From NCBI RefSeq assembly GCF_002975435.1, contig NZ_PCPT01000001.1, forward strand, positions 124,001 to 188,000: 64,000 nt of DNA, read 5' to 3'. Below the pieces are notes generated by a model, which did no database searches, was not told the DNA's origin, and worked only from the letters and a program-made list of their open reading frames with translations. The stretch is from Arthrobacter sp. MYb227. Its GTDB lineage: Bacteria > Actinomycetota > Actinomycetes > Actinomycetales > Micrococcaceae. This document shows positions 18,118-27,006 of this stretch, in pieces. The translations under genes were made by a program, and so were the position numbers. Within the stretch, counting starts at the first letter, position 1; each line of letters begins with the position of its first letter.

Positions 18118-18798
18118 ATGAGCATTGAATTCGACCGCCTAGGTTTCTCACCCAACCTCGTCGACTATCAAGAAGCTTGGGATTTACAACGCCGGACACA
18201 CGACGAAGTCGCAGCCGGCGAACGAGGACCCATCGTCTTTTTGTTGGAACACGAAAATGTGTATACGGCAGGACGGCGCACCGAAGCAATAGACCTTCCA
18301 ACCGACGGCACACCAGTGGTCGATGTGGACCGCGGCGGAAAGCTCACCTGGCATGGCGCGGGTCAGCTGGTTGGCTACCCAATCGTGCGTTTACGGGACA
18401 TGAAGGGTATTCGCGAGTACGTAGACATCTTAGAACAAGCCCTGATCAACTCTGCTGCAGCGTTCGGCGTTGAAACAGTACAAATCAAGGGACGTAGTGG
18501 CGTCTGGGTCAAAGGACTCAAAGGAGCCCAAGACCGCAAGCTCGCCGCCATCGGCATCCGGGTTGACCACGGAGTGACAATGCATGGCTTCGCCCTGAAT
18601 TGTTCAAACGATTTCGCCCCCTTTGCCCAAATCATCCCCTGTGGGATTACCGACGCCGGGGTCACGAGCCTCAGCGCCGAAACTGGAACCACCATCACTC
18701 CAGCAGATGTCCTTGACCGCGTCGAAAAAGAACTCGAGACCCTCTTGAGTCCCGCCGTGGCATTGACCGCAACCACCCTAGAAGGAGCCACCCGATGA
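18118..18798 (+). CDS. lipB: Lipoyl(octanoyl) transferase
   Basis: A 226-residue enzyme that moves octanoyl groups from acyl carrier protein to lipoyl domains. Catalytic Lys141 (DRKLAAIGI) and Cys175 (IPCGI) are present, with the substrate-pocket [13 protein letters not shown] and HGFALN motifs. I place the start at ATG 18118, giving the family-typical length. A frame open from 18043 would add 25 odd residues. There is no Shine-Dalgarno; TACGGT lies 7 nt before the ATG, consistent with leaderless transcription. The TGA stop overlaps the lipA ATG (ATGA), so lipB and lipA are translationally coupled. Confidence 0.95.
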   Translation: MSIEFDRLGFSPNLVDYQEAWDLQRRTHDEVAAGERGPIVFLLEHENVYTAGRRTEAIDLPTDGTPVVDVDRGGKLTWHGAGQLVGYPIVRLRDMKGIREYVDILEQALINSAAAFGVETVQIKGRSGVWVKGLKGAQDRKLAAIGIRVDHGVTMHGFALNCSNDFAPFAQIIPCGITDAGVTSLSAETGTTITPADVLDRVEKELETLLSPAVALTATTLEGATR

Positions 18799-19796
18799 GC
18801 GCAGCACCCGAAGGTCGCCGCCTACTACGCATCGAACAACGCAACTCGGCAACCCCGGTTGAGCGTAAACCAGCTTGGATCAAGGCCAAGGTCAATATAG
18901 GTCCCGAGTATGTCGGGCTCAAAAAGCTTGTGAAGTCCGAGGGGCTAAATACCGTCTGCGAAGAAGCAGGCTGTCCCAATATCTTTGAATGTTGGGAAGA
19001 CAAGGAAGCAACCTTCCTCATCGGCGGCTCCGAATGCACCCGCCGCTGCGATTTCTGTCAGATCGACACCGGCAAACCACAGGCCATCGACCGCGCCGAA
19101 CCCTTCAAGGTCGCCATGAGCGTGAAGAAGATGGGCCTGCGCTATGCAACAGTCACCGGTGTGGCCCGCGATGACCTCGAAGACGAGGGCACCTGGCTTT
19201 ACGCAGAAACCGTACGCCGCATCCACCAGCTGAATCCTGGCACCGGTGTTGAGCTACTGATCCCCGACTTCTCCGGCAAGCCGGAATACCTTGACGAGAT
19301 CTGCGCCTCGGCCCCGGAAGTTTATGCACACAATCTTGAGACGGTCCCGCGCCTCTTCAAATCCATTCGTCCTGCTTTCCGCTACGAGCGCTCCCTTGAT
19401 GTTATTTCGCAGGGTCGCGCCAACGGGATGATCACCAAATCCAACCTGATCTTGGGCATGGGTGAGACACGCGAAGAAATATCCGAAGCCATCAAGGACC
19501 TGGTCTCAGCTGGCTGCGACCTGCTGACCATCACTCAATACCTGCGCCCCACCGAGCGTCACCACCCGGTGGAGCGTTGGGTCAAACCACAGGAATTCGT
19601 TGAATTGCAGCAGGAGGCCGAGGAGCTTGGCATCCTGGGCGTCATGAGTGGCCCGTTGGTCCGCTCTTCGTACCGTGCCGGTCGTTTGTGGGCAGCCGCA
19701 ATGCGCAAGAAGGGTCTCCCGATCCCAGAGGCACTTGCACACATCGAAAGCTCCGGTGACACGCGCCAGGAGGCCTCGTCACTGGTCGGCGCCTAG
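18795..19796 (+). CDS. lipA: Lipoyl synthase
   Basis: A 333-residue radical SAM enzyme that inserts two sulphurs into the protein-bound octanoyl chain. It has both cluster motifs: the auxiliary 4Fe-4S ligands Cys55, Cys60 and Cys66 ([12 protein letters not shown]), and the radical SAM CxxxCxxC at Cys81/85/88 (CTRRCDFC). The conserved RSSYRA near the C-terminus supplies the auxiliary-cluster serine. It overlaps lipB by 4 bp and ends before a 21-bp-stem terminator. Its substrates are the lipoyl domains of the nearby E2. Confidence 0.97.
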   Translation: MSAAPEGRRLLRIEQRNSATPVERKPAWIKAKVNIGPEYVGLKKLVKSEGLNTVCEEAGCPNIFECWEDKEATFLIGGSECTRRCDFCQIDTGKPQAIDRAEPFKVAMSVKKMGLRYATVTGVARDDLEDEGTWLYAETVRRIHQLNPGTGVELLIPDFSGKPEYLDEICASAPEVYAHNLETVPRLFKSIRPAFRYERSLDVISQGRANGMITKSNLILGMGETREEISEAIKDLVSAGCDLLTITQYLRPTERHHPVERWVKPQEFVELQQEAEELGILGVMSGPLVRSSYRAGRLWAAAMRKKGLPIPEALAHIESSGDTRQEASSLVGA

Positions 19797-19820
19797 ACTG
19801 ACGCACAAGCGCGTGAATTA

Positions 19821-19866
19821 CCTATGGTTGAAGGTGTGGGCAAAAGCCCACACTTTCAACCATAGG
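19821..19866 (+). terminator. Terminator of lipBA
   Basis: A 21-bp stem (19821-19841 with 19846-19866, one mismatch) around an AAAA loop, 24 bp after the lipA stop. Confidence 0.85.
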
Positions 19867-20185
19867 GTTGACGAGGTTTCGCGCGCCGAGCGGGCAGTGA
19901 GCACGGTGTTGTGTCACAAGATCAGACCCCGCCCCAGGCTTTGATTTCTTTTACTCCGGTTGCGCCTGTGGTAGTTGAGATCCAGGCTTCATCCAGCTAT
20001 CGATCAACACCTTGAAACGGTTTATCAATCGCCCCATTCCTAAGCGCGCTCCAGCTATTAGCTCAATACCGATTCGGTGCAGCGTTGCTTCCAAGGCAGC
20101 AAATCGGGTAGGAATATTACTCGGCCGCGGGTCATCTCGCGATGGGACGGGCGCGCTTGCTAATACATAGTAGAATTGAATCACT
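19867..20185. other. Intergenic spacer upstream of DUF4191 gene
   Basis: About 320 bp with no supported gene. A minus-strand frame (19951-20709) passes through it but runs antisense to the DUF4191 gene and lacks a start signal. TAGAAT at about 20170 may be a -10 box for the downstream gene. Confidence 0.45.
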
Positions 20186-20947
20186 ATGGCCAAAAACACC
20201 GATAATGCCTCGAGCGAGGCTGCAAGCCCCAAGCGCGGACTCTTTTCGCGCAAGCCAAAGGCCGAGAAGGCCACCAAGGAACCAGGCCGGCTGAAACAGC
20301 TGGGCCAGGTCTTCCAGATGACCCGCAAAAACGACCCGATGGTCGTTTGGCTCATGCTTCTGGCAGCCCTAGGCATTATTGCAGTAGGCCTCATCATTGG
20401 CTTGCTCATCCAAAACTGGATCACCGCGGTACTGATCTCGATCCCTTTGGCATTGTTGGCAGCAACAATGATCCTTTCCCGCCGTGCCGAAAAGGCAGCC
20501 TTCGTACAACTTGAGGGTCGCCCCGGCGCTGCAGGTGCAGCAATGAGTGTGCTTCGCCGTGGCTGGATCCTCAAGGACGAACCAGTGGCCGTGAACCCTC
20601 GGACTAGGGACCTTGTGTTCCTCGCCATTGGCCGTGCTGGCGTGGTTCTGGTGACCGAAGGTCCAACCACCCGTGTACGCACGCTGGTAGACGCCGAGCG
20701 CAAGCGCATGGGTCGTGTACTTCCAAATGTTCCGATTCATGTCATCAATGCCGGTAGTGAAGAAGGCCAGACGCCTTTGGCACAGGTCGGCAAGGTCATG
20801 AAGAAGTACCCGAAGTCGATCACCAAACTTGAGGTTGGCGCCGTCGATAAGCGTTTGAGCACGCTAGGCAGCGCACGCTTGCCAATTCCCAAGGGGATTG
20901 ATCCAAACCGCGCTCGTCCGGACCGCAAGTCATCACGTGGCCGCTAA
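20186..20947 (+). CDS. DUF4191 family membrane protein
   Basis: A 253-residue conserved actinobacterial protein. A basic N-terminus (KRGLFSRKPKAEKATK) is followed by two adjacent membrane helices (about residues 54-74 and 78-95), then a soluble cytoplasmic domain (RPGAAGAAMSVLRRGW..., RDLVFLAIGRAGVVLVTEGP) and a basic tail. Members of this family regularly follow lipA in actinobacteria, as here. Function is unknown. The start ATG 20186 has only a weak upstream site, with a possible -10 TAGAAT 9 nt before it, so the leader may be very short. Confidence 0.85.
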   Translation: MAKNTDNASSEAASPKRGLFSRKPKAEKATKEPGRLKQLGQVFQMTRKNDPMVVWLMLLAALGIIAVGLIIGLLIQNWITAVLISIPLALLAATMILSRRAEKAAFVQLEGRPGAAGAAMSVLRRGWILKDEPVAVNPRTRDLVFLAIGRAGVVLVTEGPTTRVRTLVDAERKRMGRVLPNVPIHVINAGSEEGQTPLAQVGKVMKKYPKSITKLEVGAVDKRLSTLGSARLPIPKGIDPNRARPDRKSSRGR

Positions 20948-20961
20948 GCAATAACTTCTCA

Positions 20962-21011
20962 TTAAACGTCTGAGGGGCAGAACCACATGGTTCTGCCCCT
21001 CAGACGTTTAA
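20962..21011. terminator. Bidirectional terminator, 23-bp perfect stem
   Basis: The arms 20962-20984 and 20989-21011 are perfectly complementary around an ACAT loop. It separates the convergent DUF4191 and RDD genes. Confidence 0.88.
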
Positions 21012-21043
21012 GAACTATTCACCTAACAGGCGATGACGTCAGT

Positions 21044-21478
21044 TTAGATCCGCACCAAGATCGTCTTGCCAATGCGGTCGTGATATCCGCGCTGATCCGA
21101 ATCACTCATGAGCGGTGGAACTACCAACAAGATCAGCAGCGTACGGATAATTCCGGTCAGCGGCTTGATGGCCTTACCGTCCATGCCCTGAACCTGCATA
21201 CCGAAGATGCGGTGGCCAATTGAATGACCGGTGACGCCAACGGTGATCATTTGCATTGCCGCAAAAATGATTAGGTTTGCTGTGGGATCCGACTTGAAGA
21301 AGAACATGGAGATCAGCATCGCAATCCCCCAGTCAATCACTAGCGCCCCGATGCGGCGGCCAATACGGGCCACAGACCCGGGGCCGCTTTCGGGGCGTCC
21401 GAGCCGTTTGCCTGGCCATTCCTGGTTACTCAGTTGCGGCGGGCCTTCAAGCCACGAGCCAAAATCTTTTCTTTCCAC
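21044..21478 (-). CDS. RDD family membrane protein
   Basis: A 144-residue protein with an N-terminal soluble segment and the RDD domain: ARIGRRIGALVIDWGIA with the Arg and Asp of the family name, about three membrane helices, then TGHSIGHRIFGMQV and a final YHDRIGKT. The family is of uncertain function, possibly transport. I choose GTG 21478 because TAGTCT lies exactly 7 nt upstream, a leaderless arrangement shared by other genes here; an in-frame start at 21523 would add 15 residues. It diverges from glnA and is convergent with the DUF4191 gene. Confidence 0.82.
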   Translation of the reverse strand: MERKDFGSWLEGPPQLSNQEWPGKRLGRPESGPGSVARIGRRIGALVIDWGIAMLISMFFFKSDPTANLIIFAAMQMITVGVTGHSIGHRIFGMQVQGMDGKAIKPLTGIIRTLLILLVVPPLMSDSDQRGYHDRIGKTILVRI

Positions 21479-21591
21479 ACCCCTAAGACTACCGGGAGCA
21501 CCCAAATCCTCCCCGAGAATCACAAAGTCTCACGCCCCATCCACCACTCTGTGATTCAGCTAACGCAATTATTGGCCATTGGCCCGGGTAT

Positions 21592-21629
21592 GTAACGTAC
21601 CCGAAACAATCGAGACACAGGAGAGTAAC
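21592..21629 (+). promoter_or_regulatory. GlnR-like operator array upstream of glnA
   Basis: Four 5-bp elements repeat every 11 bp: GTAAC (21592), GAAAC (21603), GACAC (21614) and GTAAC (21625). The first pair matches exactly the gTnAC-n6-GaAAC box described for the OmpR-type nitrogen regulator GlnR in streptomycetes and mycobacteria; the second pair is degenerate. The array lies about 110-145 bp before the glnA start codon, where nitrogen control is expected. Confidence 0.55.
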
Positions 21630-21737
21630 TCCTTGGGACTATGGTTGTTAAAGAAGGAAAGGCAAGGCTACGTTCTTAAGCCTTTCAACGACATCCCCCC
21701 AGTCGTCATCTAAGACATCAAACAGGAGTCCCTGACT

Positions 21738-23162
21738 ATGTTCAAGAGTCCAGAAGAAGTAATCGCGTACATCGCTGAAGAAGACGTCAAATTCGTTGAC
21801 ATTCGCTTCACCGACATGCCCGGCGTTCAGCAGCACTTCAACGTCCCAGCACGCACGGTAGACGCCGATTTCTTCGTCAACGGCCAGCTCTTCGACGCTT
21901 CCTCAATTCGCGGCTTCGCCGGAATTGCCGACTCCGACATGCAGCTGATTCCGGATGTAAAGACCGGCTTCATCGATCCGTTCCGCTTGGAAAAGACCCT
22001 CGCATTCAATTTCTCGATCGTCAATGCACGCACCGGGGAACCGTACCACCGCGATCCGCGTGGCGTTGCGGAACGCGCAGAAGCCTTCTTGGCCTCCACG
22101 GGCATCGCGGATACAGCTTTCTTTGCACCGGAAGCCGAATTCTTCATCTTCGATAACGTGCAGTACGAATCAAAGCCACAGGGCTCCTTCTACAAAGTAG
22201 ATTCCATCGAAGCACCATGGAACACCGGCAAGAAGGAAGAAGGCGGCAACCAGGGTTACAAGACCCCCTTCAAGGGCGGCTACTTCCCGGTCTCCCCCAC
22301 CGACAAGCAGGCCGACCTGCGTGACGCCATCTGCCTGGAACTCGAAGCCGCAGGCCTCGAAGTTGAGCGCTCGCACCACGAGGTTGGTGCCGCCGGCCAG
22401 GCCGAAATCAACTACAAGTTCAACACGCTGACTCACTCGGCAGATGACCTGCTGAAGTTCAAGTACATCGTGAAGAACGTTGCAGATGCGTGGGGCAAGT
22501 CAGCAACCTTCATGCCTAAGCCAATCTTTGGTGACAACGGCTCGGGTATGCACTGCCACCAGTCGCTGTGGTCCAACGGAACACCATTGTTCTACGATGA
22601 GAAGGGCTACGCCGGTCTCTCGGATACCGCTCGCTGGTACATTGGCGGCCTGCTCAAGCACGCCTCGGCCGTTCTTGCCTTCACCAACCCCACAGTGAAC
22701 TCCTACCGCCGCCTGGTCAAGGGCTACGAGGCACCGGTGAACATGGTGTACTCGCAGGGCAACCGCTCGGCAGGTATCCGTATCCCTGTCACCGGCTCAA
22801 ACCCGAAGGCCAAGCGCATTGAATTCCGCGCACCGGATGCCGCATCCAACCCGTACCTTGCCTTCGCAGCACAGCTGATGGCAGGCCTTGACGGCATCAA
22901 GAACCGCATCGAGCCGGCAGACCCGATCGATAAGGACCTCTACGAGCTGCCGGCCGAGGAAGCCAAGGACATCCAGAAGGCTCCGGCGTCCTTGGAAGAG
23001 GCACTTGCGGCACTAGAAGAGGACTACGAGTTCTTGCTCGAAGGCGATGTGTTCACCGAGGACTTGATCCGCACCTGGATCGAATACAAGCGCGAATACG
23101 AAATCAAGCCGCTAGCACTGCGCCCGAACCCGTACGAATTCGAGCTGTACTACGGCTGTTAA
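21738..23162 (+). CDS. glnA: Type I glutamine synthetase, adenylylatable
   Basis: A 474-residue GSI-beta enzyme that condenses glutamate and ammonia using ATP. Seen: N-terminal FRDTDMPG-like [18 protein letters not shown]-equivalent DASSIRGF, the active-site [17 protein letters not shown] and NRSAGIRIP, and the regulatory Tyr402 in LYELP, the site modified by GlnE. AGGAG precedes ATG 21738 by 9 nt. The long upstream region carries GlnR-like boxes, so transcriptional nitrogen control is likely in addition to adenylylation. It ends before a 15-bp-stem terminator. Confidence 0.98.
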   Translation: MFKSPEEVIAYIAEEDVKFVDIRFTDMPGVQQHFNVPARTVDADFFVNGQLFDASSIRGFAGIADSDMQLIPDVKTGFIDPFRLEKTLAFNFSIVNARTGEPYHRDPRGVAERAEAFLASTGIADTAFFAPEAEFFIFDNVQYESKPQGSFYKVDSIEAPWNTGKKEEGGNQGYKTPFKGGYFPVSPTDKQADLRDAICLELEAAGLEVERSHHEVGAAGQAEINYKFNTLTHSADDLLKFKYIVKNVADAWGKSATFMPKPIFGDNGSGMHCHQSLWSNGTPLFYDEKGYAGLSDTARWYIGGLLKHASAVLAFTNPTVNSYRRLVKGYEAPVNMVYSQGNRSAGIRIPVTGSNPKAKRIEFRAPDAASNPYLAFAAQLMAGLDGIKNRIEPADPIDKDLYELPAEEAKDIQKAPASLEEALAALEEDYEFLLEGDVFTEDLIRTWIEYKREYEIKPLALRPNPYEFELYYGC

Positions 23163-23200
23163 TAAGTACTCGTTGATCTCTCAGCAGATCAGCAAGGCAT

Positions 23201-23261
23201 AGAGGGGTCCATGTGATCGCCGGTGGTTCAACAGAACCAACGCGAGCACATGGACCCCTCT
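23201..23261. terminator. Terminator between glnA and HTH gene
   Basis: AGAGGGGTCCATGTG (23201-23215) pairs with CACATGGACCCCTCT (23247-23261), with an inner TGGTT/AACCA stem; the genes converge here. Confidence 0.8.
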
Positions 23262-23276
23262 GTCATGTCACCGTGT

Positions 23277-23480
23277 TTAGGTTTTCCTGCCGTAGCGCTG
23301 ATGCACGGCTTGCCGGCTCACCCCAAGAGATAGCGCGATCGCTTCCCAAGGGAATCCTTCGGTTCTGGCCCTACGTACTAGTACCGCTTCGCGTTGGCGT
23401 GCCTCGCGCTGGGCAGCGGCAAGGGCACCAAGCGCGTCAAGCACTCCATCTTCATCTTGTCCAAGTTTTGTCTTTGTCAT
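23277..23480 (-). CDS. Small helix-turn-helix DNA-binding protein (67 aa)
   Basis: A 67-residue protein: an acidic N-terminal segment, a charged helix rich in Arg/Glu/Ala (about 20-42), then a C-terminal helix-turn-helix (FPWEAIALSLGVSRQAVHQRYGRKT) similar to sigma-region-4-like HTH domains in many short actinobacterial regulators. AAGGGAG precedes ATG 23480 by 10 nt. Two identical 6-6-6 palindromes sit over its promoter, which suggests that it represses itself. It follows a cupin gene on the same strand. The target genes beyond itself are unknown, and the family assignment is by motif only. Confidence 0.78.
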   Translation of the reverse strand: MTKTKLGQDEDGVLDALGALAAAQREARQREAVLVRRARTEGFPWEAIALSLGVSRQAVHQRYGRKT

Positions 23481-23500
23481 GAGTAGCTACTCCCTTCAAG

Positions 23501-23546
23501 TGTCAATTTATCTTGACAAATAAAGACGTGTCAATACTTATTGACA
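23501..23546 (-). promoter_or_regulatory. Twin TGTCAA-N6-TTGACA operators and promoter
   Basis: Perfect dyads lie at 23501-23518 and 23529-23546, with centres 28 bp apart. On the minus strand the TTGACA of the upstream dyad (23534-23529) also serves as an ideal -35, with a 16-17 bp spacer to GATAAA/ATAAAT inside the second dyad, then the HTH gene ribosome-binding site. Both dyads therefore overlap core promoter elements, the layout of a repressor operator. Confidence 0.7.
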
Positions 23547-23573
23547 CCACTTGGGGTAACTCCCAGTCGAAAC

Positions 23574-23903
23574 CTAGCCAGCGATAGTCGTCAGCAGGAA
23601 CGCGCAATCGGTTTCGGCAAGCACACCGTGCAGGGCATCAGGCAGCACATATAGTCCGCCGTGTGAGATAGTTACCGACTCCCCGTTCCAGCGCACAATT
23701 ATGGTTCCACGCAGCACCAAAAGCGTTGCCGATTCGGGCTTCGGATGCTCGCTCAAGACTGCACCGGCGGTCATGGCCAAAAGTGTGTGCCGTAACCGTC
23801 CGTCTTTGAGCACAGCCACAGCGCTACGCCCGTTGGATGCCGCCTGCGCCTTGGTGAGTTCGCGGGTGACAAGATCATCGAGTTCTGCCTGAGTGATATG
23901 CAT
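23574..23903 (-). CDS. Cupin-domain protein
   Basis: A 109-residue single-domain cupin. A predicted beta barrel is indicated by GAVLSEHPKPESATLLVLRGTIIVRWNGESVTI and GGLYVLPDALHGVLAETD. The first cupin motif has His and Glu (SEHPKPES) but is imperfect, while the second retains PxxxHG, so metal binding is plausible but not certain. It could be a small-molecule sensor or a detoxifying enzyme. It is 93 bp upstream of the HTH gene on the same strand and 45 bp before the glnE end; the twin dyads lie between the cupin and HTH genes. Confidence 0.8.
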   Translation of the reverse strand: MHITQAELDDLVTRELTKAQAASNGRSAVAVLKDGRLRHTLLAMTAGAVLSEHPKPESATLLVLRGTIIVRWNGESVTISHGGLYVLPDALHGVLAETDCAFLLTTIAG

Positions 23904-23957
23904 GGAAATACATCAACCTTTCATCATAAAAGCATCGGAGGGGTCCATCTGCATCAA

Positions 23958-26900
23958 CTATGCACCTGAACCATAGTCTCGATCTTCAAAACCAAAGAAA
24001 TACTTTTCAAAAACTGCCCGTGCCAGTCTTGTCGCCTTGAGGTAATCCCCCTCCATGACCGAAGCCTCTCCGGGTGGATAACCACACCAACGAGCCACCG
24101 CTTCCATGTCCCGCCACGAGTGTGGCAACACATCGGTGACACGCCCGGTACAAATAACTCCCGCACTACGTATCCGACTGGCTAACGCCCACGCATCATC
24201 AAGCACCATTACGTCATGTTCGGGAATCAAGCCGGCCTCGGCAATTGCGCTCAGCGCCGGCCGGGTGGAGGTGGTGCGCAGGGCAGGAATCGTTGCAGCA
24301 TGCTGCAGTTGCAGTAACTGGACCAACCATTCAACATCGCTCAGTGATCCGCGCCCAAGTTTGAGATGCCGGGCCGGATCCGCGCCACGGGGCAAGCGCT
24401 CGGCTTCCACCCGCGCCTTGATCCTGCGGATTTCGCGTACCTGGTCTTCGTCAATGGGACTCTCATAACGCAACGGATTAACCATGGCCATGAAATCCTC
24501 GGCCAAAGCCTCCGAGCCCGCCATCGGAGCTGCCCGCAAGAGAGCTTGAATCTCCCACACATCGGACCACCGCTTGTAATATTCGCCATAGGCATCCATT
24601 GAACGCACCAACGGTCCACTCTTGCCTTCGGGGCGCAGCGAGGCATCGATCTCCAAGCGCGGCTCGGCCTGAATAGCCGGAGTCACCGCCTTGCCCAATA
24701 ACGCTCCAATGGCAATGACGATTCGTTTGGCCTGTTCGGTAGCCGCCTGCGGATCTGCATCCTCAAGAACCCTCTGCACGAACATCACATCGGCATCCGA
24801 ACAGTAACCGATTTCCCGGCCACCCTGACGCCCCATGGCAACCACCAAGATCTCACAGAGCTTAGGTGTTACCGCATATTCCTGGTCTTGAGACACCCGT
24901 AATGCGCCAAGCACCGCCGCCCTGTCGTTATCGGCTAGAGCCCTACCCACGCCGTCTTGATCAAGGACTTGCGCTCCGTCGGCAAGTGCAATGCGCAGCA
25001 TTTCACGCCGCCGAATCACCCTGATGAGACGAATCGCGGGATCGGTCCCCAAATTCCGTTTAAGTTTTGAGGAAATTTCTGCCCACAAGGCCTCAAAACT
25101 CAAGGGTTCCAGATCCTTATCCGAGCCCAACCATGCAGTGGATTCGGGCGAGACTTCCAGTAGGTCAGTAATGAACCGTGAGTTCGAAAGAATCTTGCAC
25201 AGTCGCTCGGCAGCCGCATTTGAATCCCGCAGCATGCCCAAATACCAGTGGGATTCCCCCAACGATTCGCTCAGCCGTCTAAAGCCCAATAGCCCGGCAT
25301 CCGGATCAACACCCTCTGCTATCCAGCCGAGCAAGACGGGGAGTAACTGGCGTTGCAATGCAGCACGCCGTTTCACTCCCGAAGTCAACGCCTCAATATG
25401 CCGCATTGCAGCCTTGGGATCCACATAGCCTAGGGCACGCAATCGGGCCTGCGCCGCTTCCGGGCTCAGCCGAACTTCGGCACGCGAAAGGTTTGCTGAG
25501 GTACTCAACAGTGGACGGTAGAAAATCTTTTCATGCAGCAAACGTACCGTGCGCTTGGTTTCACCCCAGCGCTCCAATAGTTTTTTGGCACTGGCCAGCT
25601 CAACCCCCACGGTTGAGCGAACAGCACGAGCAAGAACTCGTTGGCCATACTCCTTGTGAGGCATCAGGTGGGTACGGCGCAAATGAACAAGCTGGATGCG
25701 ATGCTCAAGGACACGTAAGAAACGATATGAATCATCAAATACCTGAGCATCATCGCGGCCTATATAACCGGCTGCGCTCAGTGCATTAATCGCCGTAGTC
25801 GTGGTGCGAACCCGAAGATTCTCGTCGACCCGGCCATGAACCAATTGCAATAACTGGACAGTAAATTCAACATCGCGCAGACCGCCGGGGCCCAACTTCA
25901 GCTGGCGGGGCAGCTCTTCTGGTTTAATGTTGGCGGTGACTCTGCGGCGCATCTTCTGCACCGATTCAACAAATCCTTCGCGCTCCGAGGAAGCCCAGAT
26001 CATGGGTGCAACCATCGCTTCGTAGGCAGCACCCAGCTCTGGGTCCCCGGCAATGGCCCGAGCTTTAAGTAAAGCTTGAAACTCCCACGATGCGGCCCAG
26101 CGTTTGTAGTATGCGGCGTGCGATTCTAGGGTCCGTGATAAGGCGCCGTCCTTGCCCTCCGGGCGAAGATTTGCATCTACTTCCCAGAGACCCGGTTCGA
26201 TACCCACCGAGTCGATGGCCTTAGATATTCCTGCTGCTAAAACTATGGCAATGCTCGATGCCTGTTGCTCATCAAGCTCCAGCGATTCATGAACATAAAT
26301 GACATCCACATCCGAAACGTAGTTCAGCTCCGCTGCACCACATTTACCCATCCCAATAACTGCCAAACGAACCGCGGCAATCTCACGTGGATCAAATCGT
26401 TCGGCAGCTTCGAAACGGCTGATGGCAAGGGCCGCCTCGATCGCCGCCGCGGCTAGGTCGGCAAGTTCCCGGCCCACCGCTGGCATTGCATCAACTGCAT
26501 TGGTAGCACCCAAGTCCCGGTGTGCCAACGAGAGTAGGGCAAACCGATAGCTTGCACGTAAGGCACGGTATGCCTCGGGTCCACCGCATGCAGCAACTGG
26601 AGCTGCGGTGCCCTGCGGGTCGGCACCCACCGCATTGAGCAGGGTCGCACGAAGTATCTGGGGTGCAACCGCTTGCATCCGCGCGGCCGGTGGGGTTTCA
26701 AACACGCTCAACGCTTCAGGTTCTCGGATCATGAAGGTTGCCAATGCATCGGATGCACCAAGAACTCGCAGGAATCCCGGAGCTACCAGCGGATTAGCGA
26801 CAAGTGTTTTGGCAGCTGGTGCGTGTGGAATCAGGCGTATCAGCGAGAGTAAGGCCATGTCCGGGTCAGCGGCATTTGCGAGATCTTCGATCAGCGCGCC

Positions 26901-26996
26901 GAGGTCTATTCCGCTCAGCTCCTCGGCAGCTAGGAACCGTCGGGCACGTTCAAGATCATCAAAACCTGCGGAGATCAGTCGCCGCGTGGGATTCAC
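23958..26996 (-). CDS. glnE: Bifunctional glutamine synthetase adenylyltransferase/deadenylase
   Basis: A 1012-residue enzyme that adds AMP to, and removes it from, the regulatory tyrosine of glutamine synthetase. Two nucleotidyltransferase domains are visible: the N-terminal one with NYVSDVDVIYVHE (deadenylase half) and the C-terminal one with GYCSDADVMFV (adenylylating half), each followed by a helical GlnD/GlnE-type domain (LKLGPGGLRDVEFTVQLLQL and LKLGRGSLSDVEWLVQLLQL). GTG 26996 starts 10 bp after glnA2, with AGGGG located across the glnA2 stop. The two form an operon. Its modifiable target here is GlnA1 (Tyr402). Confidence 0.97.
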   Translation of the reverse strand: MNPTRRLISAGFDDLERARRFLAAEELSGIDLGALIEDLANAADPDMALLSLIRLIPHAPAAKTLVANPLVAPGFLRVLGASDALATFMIREPEALSVFETPPAARMQAVAPQILRATLLNAVGADPQGTAAPVAACGGPEAYRALRASYRFALLSLAHRDLGATNAVDAMPAVGRELADLAAAAIEAALAISRFEAAERFDPREIAAVRLAVIGMGKCGAAELNYVSDVDVIYVHESLELDEQQASSIAIVLAAGISKAIDSVGIEPGLWEVDANLRPEGKDGALSRTLESHAAYYKRWAASWEFQALLKARAIAGDPELGAAYEAMVAPMIWASSEREGFVESVQKMRRRVTANIKPEELPRQLKLGPGGLRDVEFTVQLLQLVHGRVDENLRVRTTTTAINALSAAGYIGRDDAQVFDDSYRFLRVLEHRIQLVHLRRTHLMPHKEYGQRVLARAVRSTVGVELASAKKLLERWGETKRTVRLLHEKIFYRPLLSTSANLSRAEVRLSPEAAQARLRALGYVDPKAAMRHIEALTSGVKRRAALQRQLLPVLLGWIAEGVDPDAGLLGFRRLSESLGESHWYLGMLRDSNAAAERLCKILSNSRFITDLLEVSPESTAWLGSDKDLEPLSFEALWAEISSKLKRNLGTDPAIRLIRVIRRREMLRIALADGAQVLDQDGVGRALADNDRAAVLGALRVSQDQEYAVTPKLCEILVVAMGRQGGREIGYCSDADVMFVQRVLEDADPQAATEQAKRIVIAIGALLGKAVTPAIQAEPRLEIDASLRPEGKSGPLVRSMDAYGEYYKRWSDVWEIQALLRAAPMAGSEALAEDFMAMVNPLRYESPIDEDQVREIRRIKARVEAERLPRGADPARHLKLGRGSLSDVEWLVQLLQLQHAATIPALRTTSTRPALSAIAEAGLIPEHDVMVLDDAWALASRIRSAGVICTGRVTDVLPHSWRDMEAVARWCGYPPGEASVMEGDYLKATRLARAVFEKYFFGFEDRDYGSGA

Positions 26997-27006
26997 TTAG
27001 CTACCC

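Noticed and set aside
19951-20709. 252-codon minus-strand frame
   Set aside because: Runs antisense across DUF4191, no signal for start, no recognised family.
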